64,000 nt of DNA from contig CABYPW010000001.1 in assembly GCA_902520885.1 (NCBI GenBank), positions 124,001 through 188,000 on the forward strand, in the 5' to 3' direction. The translations under genes and the position numbers were made by a program. The first letter of the stretch is position 1; every line of letters begins with the position of its first letter. Origin of the DNA: an uncultured SAR116 cluster alpha proteobacterium (GTDB lineage: Bacteria; Pseudomonadota; Alphaproteobacteria; Puniceispirillales; Puniceispirillaceae). Below the pieces are notes generated by a model, which saw nothing but the letters and a program-made list of their open reading frames with translations, was not told the DNA's origin and searched no databases. This document shows, in pieces, positions 17,825 through 27,803 of this stretch.

Positions 17825-19138
17825 TTATATTGGCGCTGTGATAGCTTTCACAATATTATGTGATTCGTTTACCCAATCAATCATTCCAATATCATTACAT
17901 TTTGGACAAACCGCTTCATATTGTGCGGTTATTGTATAACAAGAAGAACATCGCCAGGCTTTACCCCTAGGGGCACGAGCAGCCTCCTGAAGAGCATTTT
18001 TAACACGCACTGGATCATTTTGTTTTTCTGCTAATTCCGAAGTAAGCAAATAATCTTCGTTAGTCATTTCATTTGCAGGTATTTCAGATAATAAACTACT
18101 TGCAGGCGGAAGTATATCTGCATCAAGAGAGACTGCAATGACTAACCTGTAAGCATCTATTTTATGCTCACTCTGACGAGCCAGTTTGGTAAGACGAGCA
18201 ATAAATTTTGATGTGTTACCGGTAAAATTAAATCTCAATAAATCAATATAATCCTGATGTGGATTTAAAATAAAACCTCGCTCTGCAACTTTAATCATTT
18301 GCTTTATCATCTCTTTTTTATGGTATAATCGACCTAAAGCAACCCGACAGGCTATATTTAAGTCATTTATATTCAAAGCTCGCTTTAAAAAAATAAATTT
18401 TTCTTTTTCCTCAGAAGCATTATCGGCAACCAGATAGCATAATCCGATTTCCCTATTCTTAAACTGTTCTTTCTGTTCTACAAAATTTGCTAGTTGTGGT
18501 TTTAAAAGTACAATTATTTCTGAGGCCCTTTTCCAATTTCTGGCCTCGATTTCCCTCCAAAAAATATGAATTAGTGCGGCCGTAGAGTCAGGTTGTATTT
18601 TCAATGCTTTTTTAGCTGCTTCCAGACTTCGTTCTGTGTCTTTGTTTTGGAATTGTAAATTCATTATTCCTATTAAACCGTAATAGGCTGTATCTTTCTG
18701 TTTTGATAGTTGGGCAAAATAACGTCTAGCAGCATTTTCATCCCCAGAAAGATGAGCTGCCTGTGCGGCTAGCAAATCCGGGAGAAGTCCTTTTCCTAAC
18801 AATTTCTCTGCCTTTTTTGCCTGCTTTTGTGCAGAACGACTATCTCCGGCGGCTAAAGCGACAAAGCCAAGACTAAGCGCACGTTCTCCATTTGTTTTAC
18901 GTCTAAATTGCCATCCATATGATAACATTTTAGGCCAGTTACGAATAAATCGGAAAATCCTGTCAAATAGCATTACAAAAAAAGCGAACGAGATGACTAA
19001 ACTTACTAAAAGACTTGTTGAAATTTCTATTTGATATCCCAACCATTGTATCTGGCTTGAGCCTGTTTGCTTAGCAAGCCAACTTACTACAAGCGCTACT
19101 AAGGCGATGATAAGAATTAAGCGAAGAATTATTATCAT
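17825..19138 (-). CDS. HemY-like TPR membrane protein
   Basis: The HemY N-terminal domain holds two membrane helices (about residues 3-20 and 42-63). TPR-type helices follow, and the C-terminus carries a small zinc-ribbon-like part with two CxxC pairs (WRCSSC and CPKC, about 401-426), as in other alphaproteobacterial members. It is not the HemY protoporphyrinogen oxidase. Its role beside heme genes is unresolved; it is thought to organise heme or membrane complexes. Its start overlaps the mic60 stop by 4 nt. Confidence 0.88.
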   Translation of the reverse strand: MIIILRLILIIALVALVVSWLAKQTGSSQIQWLGYQIEISTSLLVSLVISFAFFVMLFDRIFRFIRNWPKMLSYGWQFRRKTNGERALSLGFVALAAGDSRSAQKQAKKAEKLLGKGLLPDLLAAQAAHLSGDENAARRYFAQLSKQKDTAYYGLIGIMNLQFQNKDTERSLEAAKKALKIQPDSTAALIHIFWREIEARNWKRASEIIVLLKPQLANFVEQKEQFKNREIGLCYLVADNASEEKEKFIFLKRALNINDLNIACRVALGRLYHKKEMIKQMIKVAERGFILNPHQDYIDLLRFNFTGNTSKFIARLTKLARQSEHKIDAYRLVIAVSLDADILPPASSLLSEIPANEMTNEDYLLTSELAEKQNDPVRVKNALQEAARAPRGKAWRCSSCYTITAQYEAVCPKCNDIGMIDWVNESHNIVKAITAPI

Positions 19139-20391
19139 TTCTCTTCCCTTGAGAATAACATTCCTTGACTTTGATAAATATCATCAATCATTTTATCCAC
19201 CTGCAACCTTGATTTAATTTGCACCAAATAAAAGTTCATTTTGTTAATCTGCTCTGAATTTAATTCCGAGTTGCCATTATCCAAAACAAGTGTAAGGTAA
19301 GAAATTGCCTCGGACATGGTTTCTATCGATTTGGGCTTTAAAGATGTAGAGAGTTTTGCGACGCCTTCCTTAGCTGTCACTATTTCTCTTTCTTTATTTT
19401 TACTTATTTTTGAAGAGTCGTTTTCCTCTGAAATCTTTTGAAATTTTACTAACCCGGCAATATATTGTGCCCAAGAAAAACTATCAGACTCTTGAGCAAT
19501 AAATTCATCTTGTTCTTTTTCGCTGCCTGTATTTTTATTTAAACTTGACACACTTTTTGATGTTTCAGCATTCCCCATATCTTCTAATAAATCACGGTTA
19601 AGATTAAATAGCATAATAGCGTAGCTAGATAAATTTCCGCTCAGCGCCCTATCAATAAGACCAAGATAGTCATAAAGTTCAATTTCATCAGCATAAATTT
19701 TTTTAAGTTTTTGAATAACTAAAGGATATGTAGTTAGGTCTCTTCCAGTTTGACTATCAAGCCATAGAACTTCTATTAAATGAATTATTCTCTTTGCTTT
19801 AAAACTTGAAAGTTCCTCTACTGCAACAGTCTGTATTTGCGGAAGAGCCATGTTTGAATCTAATTCATCAAACATATTTCTCAATTGGCTAAGCTGAGAG
19901 GATACTGAACCTAGCTTATCATCTTGTGTTTGCTGACCAATTTGCTCTTTAAGCATTTCAATCTCTGATTCTAAAATGTTTATTTGCATTTTAAATTCAT
20001 TCAATTGCTTCTCGGTTTCCGATAAACGTTCTGTGGCTTCGTCCAATATGCTTGAGAGTTTCGGGCTTTCTTGAGGTGCAGGAATTAAATTCTTATTAGA
20101 CGTCCATATCCACCCGCCAGCTATTGCAGATATAAAAACAATCAAAACACTAATGTTTCTCAGCGAAAATAATTTCCTAACTTGGGAAGAACCATACTTG
20201 TTTTTCTTAGAATGATTATCTTCATTCTTATCAGTATCCACGTTTTCTGAAAATTCAGACTCTAATGGCTTTTCATTAGCGGAGGTCTTTTTTCTACTAG
20301 GTCTTTTGCTAGACACTTTTTTCCGACCAGGACGTATAACGGCTTCGCCTTCAATCACTGCTTCGGATGCATCTTTTTCATTATCCTTCAT
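19135..20391 (-). CDS. Mic60/mitofilin homologue
   Basis: A charged N-terminus of about 78 residues rich in Lys and Ser precedes one membrane helix (about 80-97), then a long coiled coil (about 111-178) and a helical C-terminal part. This architecture, and the position between hemD and hemY, match the alphaproteobacterial Mic60 proteins, which shape inner-membrane folds and are the ancestors of mitochondrial mitofilin. The length of 418 residues is near the family's usual size. The C-terminal mitofilin signature is too divergent for me to place exactly, so the call rests on architecture and gene order. Confidence 0.8.
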   Translation of the reverse strand: MKDNEKDASEAVIEGEAVIRPGRKKVSSKRPSRKKTSANEKPLESEFSENVDTDKNEDNHSKKNKYGSSQVRKLFSLRNISVLIVFISAIAGGWIWTSNKNLIPAPQESPKLSSILDEATERLSETEKQLNEFKMQINILESEIEMLKEQIGQQTQDDKLGSVSSQLSQLRNMFDELDSNMALPQIQTVAVEELSSFKAKRIIHLIEVLWLDSQTGRDLTTYPLVIQKLKKIYADEIELYDYLGLIDRALSGNLSSYAIMLFNLNRDLLEDMGNAETSKSVSSLNKNTGSEKEQDEFIAQESDSFSWAQYIAGLVKFQKISEENDSSKISKNKEREIVTAKEGVAKLSTSLKPKSIETMSEAISYLTLVLDNGNSELNSEQINKMNFYLVQIKSRLQVDKMIDDIYQSQGMLFSREEK

Positions 20392-20400
20392 TCAATATTT

Positions 20401-21126
20401 CTACCTATTAGGTTCATTAAAAGTAGAATACCAATCTTTTATACAGTTAAACAAGTGTTCAAAGCTTGCGGTATTTGATTTTATTATCCCTGCAAATGAC
20501 GATGTCTCTTCTGCGGTAAAAGGAATTTGCTGAAATGTAAATAATTGCCACCTCTGGTGATGTTCCCAAATACCCTCAGCGATCATCAATTCCCTAAAAC
20601 AATGAAAATTTCTCTTGGATAGAATAACGACCCCTTTTATTTTTTTTAATTTTACCAGGTCTATAAACGACTTATTTAGACGACTGACGGAGGTCATTTG
20701 ATAACTAACGGCTCTTGTAATATTAAACCTCTTTGTGTTCAAATAAGCTTTTATATCAAACGCAATATCAGCACCAGATACCCATAATAACGGACCTTTT
20801 TCACTATCTAAATTATTTGAAATATCATTTGCTAAACTGAGAGCACTACCTGTAGATGAAATAACATTAGTATATCCAATATTTTTAGCGACTTTTGCTG
20901 TTATGTCCCCAACACACCAGGCTGGAAGGTTGAAAAATGAATCATAATTTAAAATACCGTATTTACTTGTGAAAATTATTGCCTGATAAGAGACATTTAA
21001 TACATTAGGTTCCAATTCAATGGGCATATGGGATAAGACGGCAAGCGGAATTGCGTCAATACCAGAGGCTATCAATGAATCAGCGTTATTTGTTGCAGCT
21101 TCAATATCTCGAATAATAACAATCAT
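20401..21126 (-). CDS. hemD: Uroporphyrinogen-III synthase
   Basis: Closes hydroxymethylbilane to uroporphyrinogen III with inversion of ring D. The sequence is divergent, as usual for HemD, but carries QAIIFTSKYGI near 47-57 and the late stretch PFTAEETSSFAGII near 204-217. The length of 241 residues fits. It follows hemC by 35 nt and precedes mic60 by 9 nt, which supports the call as much as the motifs do. Confidence 0.87.
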   Translation of the reverse strand: MIVIIRDIEAATNNADSLIASGIDAIPLAVLSHMPIELEPNVLNVSYQAIIFTSKYGILNYDSFFNLPAWCVGDITAKVAKNIGYTNVISSTGSALSLANDISNNLDSEKGPLLWVSGADIAFDIKAYLNTKRFNITRAVSYQMTSVSRLNKSFIDLVKLKKIKGVVILSKRNFHCFRELMIAEGIWEHHQRWQLFTFQQIPFTAEETSSFAGIIKSNTASFEHLFNCIKDWYSTFNEPNR

Positions 21127-21161
21127 ATAGCTAATTTAATTCCTCAACTAAAATAAATCCC

Positions 21162-22094
21162 TTACCTTGCTATGAATGAAGTACCACCACATTTAAATAG
21201 AAGATCTTTTGCAATCTTTACACCCAATTTTTCAGCGTTTTCCGGCTCATCAGAAGCAAAAGAAGAATAACTTTTATCTCCATTTGGTGAATAAATATGT
21301 GCCTGAAGTTGCAATTTATGAGATTGGTCAATATGAGCATAAGCGGATATCGGTGTTCGGCAGGAACCATCAAGGTAAGACAAAACCGAGCGTTCTGCTG
21401 TAACACACTGACCTGTATTATGACAATGCAAACGTGAAAAAATCTCCTGCAGTCGGTCATGATTTGGATGTTGTCGAAAAATCTGAATTGCTATTGTTCC
21501 CTGAGAGGCGGCAGGTGGCATTTTGTCAATATCAATTGGGTTATAGGATATTTTTATATTTAGTCTCTTTAATCCAGCAACTGCTAAAATTATTGCGTCA
21601 TATTCCTTGTTTTCGAGAGAGGCTATCCTTCGATTGATATTGCCTCTTAAAAGCTGAATGTCTAAATCGGGCCTATACTTTAATAGTTGTGCTTTTCGTC
21701 TGACTGACGCTGTACCAATTTTTGCGTTTATAGGCAATTCATCGAGACTTTTGGCACCCAGAATTGCATCTCTTGGATCTTCTCTTGGCAAAACAGATAT
21801 AATGTGAGTGCCTGATGCGAATTGCGTTTCCATATCTTTAAGTGAATGCACTGCACAGTCCGCTTTACCAGATAATAATGCATGCTCGAGCGTTTTAACA
21901 AAAACACCTTTACCGCCAATTTCAACCAACGGTTTTGAAAGGCTTTTATCTCCTGGTGTTGAAAGGCCAATAAATTCTGCCTCAACAGGTGAAATTAAAT
22001 CACCTACCAGATTAGCTTGTGCCATAGCGAGCTTTGATTTCCGGGTAGCAATCCTTATCGGAGAAGAGTTTTTAGAATTTTTCTTGTCTTGCAT
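21162..22094 (-). CDS. hemC: Porphobilinogen deaminase (hydroxymethylbilane synthase)
   Basis: Joins four porphobilinogens into hydroxymethylbilane. The catalytic aspartate is D87 in HSLKDM, and the dipyrromethane cofactor is carried on C245 in LDGSCRTPI. The conserved IRIATRKSKLAMAQA lies at 13-27. The length of 310 residues is normal. It is divergent from tsaD with only 43 nt between starts, so their promoters must overlap. AGGA precedes the ATG. Confidence 0.96.
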   Translation of the reverse strand: MQDKKNSKNSSPIRIATRKSKLAMAQANLVGDLISPVEAEFIGLSTPGDKSLSKPLVEIGGKGVFVKTLEHALLSGKADCAVHSLKDMETQFASGTHIISVLPREDPRDAILGAKSLDELPINAKIGTASVRRKAQLLKYRPDLDIQLLRGNINRRIASLENKEYDAIILAVAGLKRLNIKISYNPIDIDKMPPAASQGTIAIQIFRQHPNHDRLQEIFSRLHCHNTGQCVTAERSVLSYLDGSCRTPISAYAHIDQSHKLQLQAHIYSPNGDKSYSSFASDEPENAEKLGVKIAKDLLFKCGGTSFIAR

Positions 22095-22137
22095 ATATCC
22101 TGTCTAATAGTATGACAGAAGTTTTCAAAGGAAAAAA

Positions 22138-23205
22138 ATGACAAAACAACCAATCATATTAGGAATTGAGAGCAGTTGTGATGAAACTTGCTGCGCAATA
22201 ATTAACCAAAATGGAGATATTTTAGCCAATGTTATAGCTTCTCAAGCTTCCATTCATGCCCCTAATGGCGGCGTTGTTCCGGAGGTCGCAGCAAGAGAAC
22301 ATTTATCCGCCATAAGGCCCGTGATAACAGAAGCTTTGAAACAGTCAGGGCTTACGCTCGAAAAAATTAATGGCATTGCTGCAACAGGTGGGCCAGGTTT
22401 AATAGGTGGCGTTTTAATTGGAACAATGACAGCCAAAGCATTAGCATTTGCAAGAGACTTGCCATATTATGCAATCAATCATCTTGAAGGGCATGCATTG
22501 ACGGCTCGGTTTACCCATAAGCTGGAATTCCCTTATTTGTTGTTGCTTGTATCTGGTGGTCACACACAACTATTAAGCATCAACTCTTTAGGTCAGTATG
22601 AAAGATATGGCACAACATTAGATGATGCAGTTGGGGAAGCCTTTGATAAAGGAGCAAAACTCTTAGGACTTGGCTATCCTGGTGGGCCAGCAATTGAAAA
22701 ATGCGCTAAAAATGGAAACCCAAAATCAATAAAATTACCTATACCAAGGCAACAATATCGTGATTGTCATTTCTCTTTTTCTGGAATTAAAACCGCCCTT
22801 GCAAATTCAGTATCAAAACATTCAGGACCCATTCCAACCGCTGATTTTGCTGCTAGTCTGCAAGCAACTATATCTAGCTCCCTTATTAGTCGTTCTGAAA
22901 TAGCTATGGAAAGGTTTGCTTCTTCTGCTTCTAGCGAGGAAAACAAAATGACTTTTGTTGTTGCTGGCGGTGTGGCCGCAAACAAGGAAATTAGAAAAAA
23001 CCTTAAAAGCCTCGCTGAATCAAAGAATTTTAATATGATTTTACCCCCCTTAGAATTTTGTACAGATAATGCTGCAATGATTGCATGGGTAGGAATGGAA
23101 TATCATATGATTGGGAAAAAGACAGAATTTGATTTTGCTCCAAAACCACGGTGGCCATTGGACCAAAAAGCTTCACCACCTCCAGGGCGAGGAGTAAGAC
23201 AATGA
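22138..23205 (+). CDS. tsaD: tRNA threonylcarbamoyladenosine (t6A37) transferase subunit
   Basis: Kae1/Gcp/YgjD family ATPase that transfers threonylcarbamoyl to A37 of ANN-decoding tRNAs. The GIESSCDETCCA opening (9-20), the metal-binding H115 and H119 (INHLEGHA), and the late CTDNAAMIAW stretch are all present. The length of 355 residues is typical. AAGGA precedes the ATG. The stop overlaps the gpsA start (ATGA). Confidence 0.97.
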   Translation: MTKQPIILGIESSCDETCCAIINQNGDILANVIASQASIHAPNGGVVPEVAAREHLSAIRPVITEALKQSGLTLEKINGIAATGGPGLIGGVLIGTMTAKALAFARDLPYYAINHLEGHALTARFTHKLEFPYLLLLVSGGHTQLLSINSLGQYERYGTTLDDAVGEAFDKGAKLLGLGYPGGPAIEKCAKNGNPKSIKLPIPRQQYRDCHFSFSGIKTALANSVSKHSGPIPTADFAASLQATISSSLISRSEIAMERFASSASSEENKMTFVVAGGVAANKEIRKNLKSLAESKNFNMILPPLEFCTDNAAMIAWVGMEYHMIGKKTEFDFAPKPRWPLDQKASPPPGRGVRQ

Positions 23206-24197
23206 AAAATAAAATGTCTAAAACTAAGAACATTGTTGTTATTGGCGGCGGAAGCTGGGGTGGCGCGCTTGCAGACCAACTTCTAAAGGCTAACAACAAT
23301 GTTACTGTCCTCACTCGAAGACGAGAAACAGCGGATGCACTAAATCAGGGCAGTCTTATAGCATTACCTCAAGTTCAACTAGAGCACCCTATACCATCAA
23401 CAACAAATCCAGATTGTCTTAGCTTTGCTGATCTTATTGTAATTGCAGTTCCTCTATCGGAAACTGCGCAAGTTGTGGAAATGATTGAGAAATACGCATC
23501 ATTAAATTCAGTAATTCTTTTTTCGGGGAAAGGATTATTTTCACACCCTGAGAAGGGTGGGATATTTCTACCCGAATGGATAGATTCAAATTTTGATAAC
23601 TTTTATTCCTATGGACTAATTAGTGGTCCCTCTTTTGCTGATGAAGTAATATTAAATAAACCAACAGCAGTCATGATAGCCTCTCAGTCTATCACACTCT
23701 CAACTAAAATAGCTGATTATTTCGAAGCAAGCTATTTAAGATGTTACATAGGGGATGACATTACAGGAGTTGCTGTAGGTGGTGCGGTAAAAAATATAAT
23801 TGCGATAGCAGCAGGTATAGCTACCGGACTCGAACTCGGGGATAATGCGCGCGCAGCTTTAGTTTCACGTGGACTTGCTGAAATTACCCGACTTGCTGTT
23901 AAAGTTGGTGGAAGGCCTCAAACACTTAATGGATTGGCAGGTATGGGAGATTTAGTGTTATCTTGCTCTAGTCCTCATTCACGAAATATGGCATTCGGTA
24001 TGGCAATTGCAAAAAACCAAACTCCTGACCAAAAGTTAGCTGAAGGCAAAAAAGCTGCTGAACTTCTTAATGCAAGAGCTCTTTATGAAAATATCGAGTT
24101 GCCTATCGCACAAGCTGTTCATCGTATTTTGCAACGTAAAGAACTTATTGAGAGTGAAATTAACGCCTTATTAGCTCGAGCAGCAAATACAGAATAG
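23202..24197 (+). CDS. gpsA: Glycerol-3-phosphate dehydrogenase, NAD(P)+
   Basis: Makes sn-glycerol 3-phosphate for phospholipid synthesis. From the ATG at 23202 the nucleotide loop GGGSWG lies at 15-20, GPSFADEV in the middle, and the catalytic GGAVKNIIAIAAG with its lysine later. I reject the longer frame starting at 23151: the ATG at 23202 overlaps the tsaD stop as ATGA and has GGAG about 8 nt upstream, and the shorter 331-residue product matches the family. Confidence 0.96.
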   Translation: MKNKMSKTKNIVVIGGGSWGGALADQLLKANNNVTVLTRRRETADALNQGSLIALPQVQLEHPIPSTTNPDCLSFADLIVIAVPLSETAQVVEMIEKYASLNSVILFSGKGLFSHPEKGGIFLPEWIDSNFDNFYSYGLISGPSFADEVILNKPTAVMIASQSITLSTKIADYFEASYLRCYIGDDITGVAVGGAVKNIIAIAAGIATGLELGDNARAALVSRGLAEITRLAVKVGGRPQTLNGLAGMGDLVLSCSSPHSRNMAFGMAIAKNQTPDQKLAEGKKAAELLNARALYENIELPIAQAVHRILQRKELIESEINALLARAANTE

Positions 24198-24254
24198 GAT
24201 AACAAATATTTTTCCAACACAATTAAAAAAAAACAAATAATTAAAGAGGCTTGC

Positions 24255-24674
24255 ATGGCATATTGGCTATTTAAATCAGAACCTAACACCTGGTCATTTA
24301 GCGATCAGTTAGCGAAAGGAGAAGAAGGCGAGGGCTGGGATGGTGTACGAAACTATCAAGCAGGTAATAATATGAAAGCAATGGATATAGGAGATCTTGG
24401 CTTTTTTTATCATTCAGTGATTGAAAAACGTATCGTCGGTATCGTTCGTGTTTCACAAAAATGGCATTTAGACCCTACTGACCCTACGGGACGCTTTGGT
24501 ATGGTGACGGTAGTTGCTGTAAAAGAGGTAGAAAAACCTGTTACACTCTTTGAAATAAAAAGTGAGCCCTTACTAAATAATTTTGCTCTTGTGCGTCAAT
24601 CTCGTCTTTCTGTTGTTCCCGTTTCACAAAATGAATGGAACATCTTGCTTAAGATGAGCAATACTAGTTTGTAA
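24255..24674 (+). CDS. EVE domain protein
   Basis: A 139-residue protein that is a single EVE domain, related to YTH and PUA folds that read modified bases. It begins MAYWLFKSEPNTWS and carries GWDGVRNYQAGNNM, both typical of the human THYN1-like bacterial group. The exact ligand is unknown. The order tsaD-gpsA-EVE is common in Alphaproteobacteria, often with a YciI gene between gpsA and EVE, which is absent here. Confidence 0.9.
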   Translation: MAYWLFKSEPNTWSFSDQLAKGEEGEGWDGVRNYQAGNNMKAMDIGDLGFFYHSVIEKRIVGIVRVSQKWHLDPTDPTGRFGMVTVVAVKEVEKPVTLFEIKSEPLLNNFALVRQSRLSVVPVSQNEWNILLKMSNTSL

Positions 24675-24698
24675 TGTGGTTTTTTTAAATTTAATAAA

Positions 24699-25061
24699 TT
24701 ACCTGGCTGAGTTTCGATATATAAAATACAAATTTCGTGCGTAAATAAAAAGCCCCAAACCTTGACCACAAATAATAACCGGGTCTTTGCGCCAAAGGGC
24801 GTAAAATAAAAGCACTAATCCTCCACCTATCGAAAAATACCAGAATGCAAGGGGAATAACGGACTTTCTTTCTCCTTCAGATTTTATCCATTGAATTATG
24901 AACCTCATAGCAAATAATAACTGCCCTCCAAAACCCACTATAACCATTAATGTTGCTGGGTTTTCTGCTATTGAGACCGGGAGAAATGGAAAAAGGCTGT
25001 ATAAAAAGTTGCCCGCTATTAGTGCGGTACTGCCTATAATTTCTGAAATGATATCCAGCAT
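24699..25061 (-). CDS. Lipid-A-disaccharide synthase N-terminal-like (LAB_N) membrane protein
   Basis: A small membrane protein of 120 residues with about three to four helices and the motif MRFIIQWIKSEGERKSVIP near 52-70, typical of the LAB_N family. Such proteins often accompany DPM1-like and ArnT-like glycosyltransferases. Its start abuts the stop of the glycosyltransferase gene with no gap. Its function is not established; a role in supplying or moving a polyprenyl-linked sugar is inferred. Confidence 0.85.
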   Translation of the reverse strand: MLDIISEIIGSTALIAGNFLYSLFPFLPVSIAENPATLMVIVGFGGQLLFAMRFIIQWIKSEGERKSVIPLAFWYFSIGGGLVLLFYALWRKDPVIICGQGLGLFIYARNLYFIYRNSAR

Positions 25062-25871
25062 CTACTTGATCGTATTATTATTTGAATTTTTCTTTAAAGC
25101 ATTCTGGGTTATTTCCATGACTTCCTCAGGGTGATTTGCTCGCCTGAGTAACCACATGACTCCGATTATATCAGAAATACCCACAAGTAATCTATCTAAA
25201 ATACCATATTTGGATTTACCTTTGTCACGGGCGCGATGACCAACAGGAACTTCGATTACTACACCACCTTCTCGTAGAACTAAAACAGACATAAATCTGT
25301 GCATATGGTTAAAAAAAGGCAGCCTTAAAAAAACTTCCCTATCAATAATCTTAATTCCACAACCTGAGTCTGTGTGGCTATCCTTTAAAAGCCAGCTTCT
25401 AACATTTCTTGCTCTGCGCGATGCAAATTTCTTAATAGCAGAATCTTTTCTATCTTGCCTAACTCCACCTGCCATACCGCTTTTAGGGCGCGAAGAGAGA
25501 AGGGCATCCTCTAATTTAAGTAAATCATGGGGAATATTCTGACCATCTCCGTCTAAAATTGCAATCAAGGGCGCTCTTGATGCCAGCAAACCTGTCCTTA
25601 TTGCAACGCTTTGACCACTCCGCCGTTTATGACGAAAGACACGGAGTTCCTCCACTTGCGACAAGCAAGTTTGCAACTCTAATATAGTTTCATCTGTGCT
25701 TCCATCATCAATATAAATGATCTCAAATTTCCTGTCTCGAAAGGTATCACATATTTCATCAATTAATGCTCGAATGTTTCCCGCCTCATTCATCACGGGG
25801 ACTAGTACCGAAATTTCTGGTGCTTTTATGACGTTAGATTTACTTGCAGAATAAGTTATAAATTGAGCCAT
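25062..25871 (-). CDS. Family 2 glycosyltransferase (DPM1/ArnC-like)
   Basis: A GT-A fold enzyme of 269 residues with IDDGSTD (about 55-61), the metal-binding DGDGQN (about 108-113) and a C-terminal amphipathic stretch without clear membrane helices. Relatives transfer a sugar from a nucleotide to polyprenyl phosphate. Its neighbours, LAB_N and an ArnT-like transferase, suggest it makes the donor lipid for a periplasmic glycan or lipid A change. Confidence 0.9.
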   Translation of the reverse strand: MAQFITYSASKSNVIKAPEISVLVPVMNEAGNIRALIDEICDTFRDRKFEIIYIDDGSTDETILELQTCLSQVEELRVFRHKRRSGQSVAIRTGLLASRAPLIAILDGDGQNIPHDLLKLEDALLSSRPKSGMAGGVRQDRKDSAIKKFASRRARNVRSWLLKDSHTDSGCGIKIIDREVFLRLPFFNHMHRFMSVLVLREGGVVIEVPVGHRARDKGKSKYGILDRLLVGISDIIGVMWLLRRANHPEEVMEITQNALKKNSNNNTIK

Positions 25872-25903
25872 GAAAGAAAATCTTCAGATAGTTTTTATTG
25901 GTC

Positions 25904-27622
25904 TTAGCTGTTCAAATCCTTATCGTCAAACTTAATCGAGGACATTAGGTACAATTCAATAAATTGCCCTTTAGAAATATTAAATCCTTTAATTTGTGAT
26001 GACCGATGAAATGCCACATTTAAATTCAATGCAGCAGACTCGAACTGATCTATTTGCCGAGATTCCACAATTATTAAAGCCTCAGGTGCTTCTGCCAATA
26101 GCAGCGCTGCTTCGTCTGCGTTAAGTAATAATATATCTTCCCCTAATGTAAACACAGATGATGGTTCGTGATAACCAGCTAAGGCAATAATTTTTGTCTC
26201 TACAGGTAGTCTCTCTAATTTCTCTTCGATTAAGGAGGCAACATGTAAATACTTTAGATTCCCAATAATACCAGAAAAAAATATGCAATTAAAAATAATC
26301 CCAAGAATGCATGCCAAAAAGATATATTGACCTCTCGTTGTGACCTCGCGTGTATCATTCCTAATCCATTTAAAGCTAGCAAAGAAAATTCCACCTATTA
26401 AGAGCATTCCAAAAATTACAAAAGCAAAGGCGAAGGCACCATTTTCTGCTCCAAATTTAGCAGAAGCCCACAACCCCCCCACAAGTAGCAAAATCCCAAA
26501 TAAACATGATAAAAGAGACATCACTATTTCAGCCGTTCTGCGCCATTTAATTTTGGATATCGGAATAAAAATAGCTCTTCCAATAAGCATCATTAAGGCA
26601 GGAATAATAGGTAAGATATAATGCGGAAGTTTTGTTGGAATTAATTCGATTATAAGCCAATAACTCAGCAACCAAATAAGGCAAAATCTGCTTGCATCAG
26701 AACGCCAGAATTGCGCATTAGTTCTAAATAAAGCACCAAAAAATATAGATGCAGGAAATACAAAAAGTAGAATAGTTAATAAATATAAACCTGGAGGTGC
26801 TCCGTGTGATTCTTGACCACTTATAAGCTTTGGCAAAAAGTCAGATTGAATTGCCTGAGACAAAAAAACACCATCTGTAGCAAATGAAACTGCCAGCACC
26901 CAAGGAAGGCAAATAATGCCAATAATCACCAAACCAGATAAAAAATTAAGGCGCTTCAACCAACTCCAATCTCGGTCAATTATTATTAATCCGAATATTG
27001 TAACGAAGGCCAAAAATGGTGCAATCGGGCCCTTGACCAAAATGGCAAAAGCCATAGATATCCAAAACCACTTTGTTGCGGGTGAAGCATTAATATTGAA
27101 CCTATTTTTGTAACATAACCAAAGCGACAACTGCTGTGCCAAAATTAAACTCAGCAAAATTGAATCTGTCTTCGCAATATGTGCTTCTGCAAGTATTATT
27201 AAACTGCAGGCCAACAATGAAGACGGAACCATTTGCTGTAAATATCCTGAGTCAGGCCATAAATTTTTTACAAATAAAAAGCTCAGAACAATACTTAAAA
27301 TGTATCCGATCAAACTTGGAAAACGGTAGGATGAAATCTTATCGGAGCCGAATAATGATGCTGAAGCAGATTGAAGCCAATATATACCTATTGGCTTTTT
27401 GGCTCGCAATTCCTCCTGAAATCTAACGGTTATAATGTCAGCCGTTTGGACCATTTGCTTGCTTGCTTGTGCAAAGCGCGCCTCATCGCGGTCCAATACC
27501 TCGATTGAACCATGTCCAATCAAAATCATTATGCTAGCACATATTAATAGTAGCCAAAGACTTATTCGATGATTACTTATTCTTTTTGTGACCTCAACTA
27601 TTTTATAACTAGAATATAACAA
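25904..27622 (-). CDS. ArnT/PMT-like membrane glycosyltransferase (GT39/GT83)
   Basis: A 572-residue membrane protein with about a dozen helices. The first periplasmic loop has the catalytic-type acidic motif LDRDEARFAQASKQM (about 43-57), then KKPIGIYWLQ. These match ArnT, which moves aminoarabinose or another sugar from undecaprenyl phosphate to lipid A. The sugar and acceptor here are unknown. It heads the three-gene set; the exact start is uncertain because several in-frame starts lie near the beginning. Confidence 0.85.
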   Translation of the reverse strand: MLYSSYKIVEVTKRISNHRISLWLLLICASIMILIGHGSIEVLDRDEARFAQASKQMVQTADIITVRFQEELRAKKPIGIYWLQSASASLFGSDKISSYRFPSLIGYILSIVLSFLFVKNLWPDSGYLQQMVPSSLLACSLIILAEAHIAKTDSILLSLILAQQLSLWLCYKNRFNINASPATKWFWISMAFAILVKGPIAPFLAFVTIFGLIIIDRDWSWLKRLNFLSGLVIIGIICLPWVLAVSFATDGVFLSQAIQSDFLPKLISGQESHGAPPGLYLLTILLFVFPASIFFGALFRTNAQFWRSDASRFCLIWLLSYWLIIELIPTKLPHYILPIIPALMMLIGRAIFIPISKIKWRRTAEIVMSLLSCLFGILLLVGGLWASAKFGAENGAFAFAFVIFGMLLIGGIFFASFKWIRNDTREVTTRGQYIFLACILGIIFNCIFFSGIIGNLKYLHVASLIEEKLERLPVETKIIALAGYHEPSSVFTLGEDILLLNADEAALLLAEAPEALIIVESRQIDQFESAALNLNVAFHRSSQIKGFNISKGQFIELYLMSSIKFDDKDLNS

Positions 27623-27803
27623 CTAAACCCGTCCGTTGGCTAACAAATTAAAATACAAATTGGTTTAATCCATTTATAGTTATATCTCTTGGATTTCAAA
27701 AAAATAATTTATAAAATAATAAAAATTTAATTTTAGCACGTTTTCAAATCGCTTAATCTACTAAAAAGAGGTTAAGCTACAAAGTTCTGCTTTAGATAGG
27801 TAA

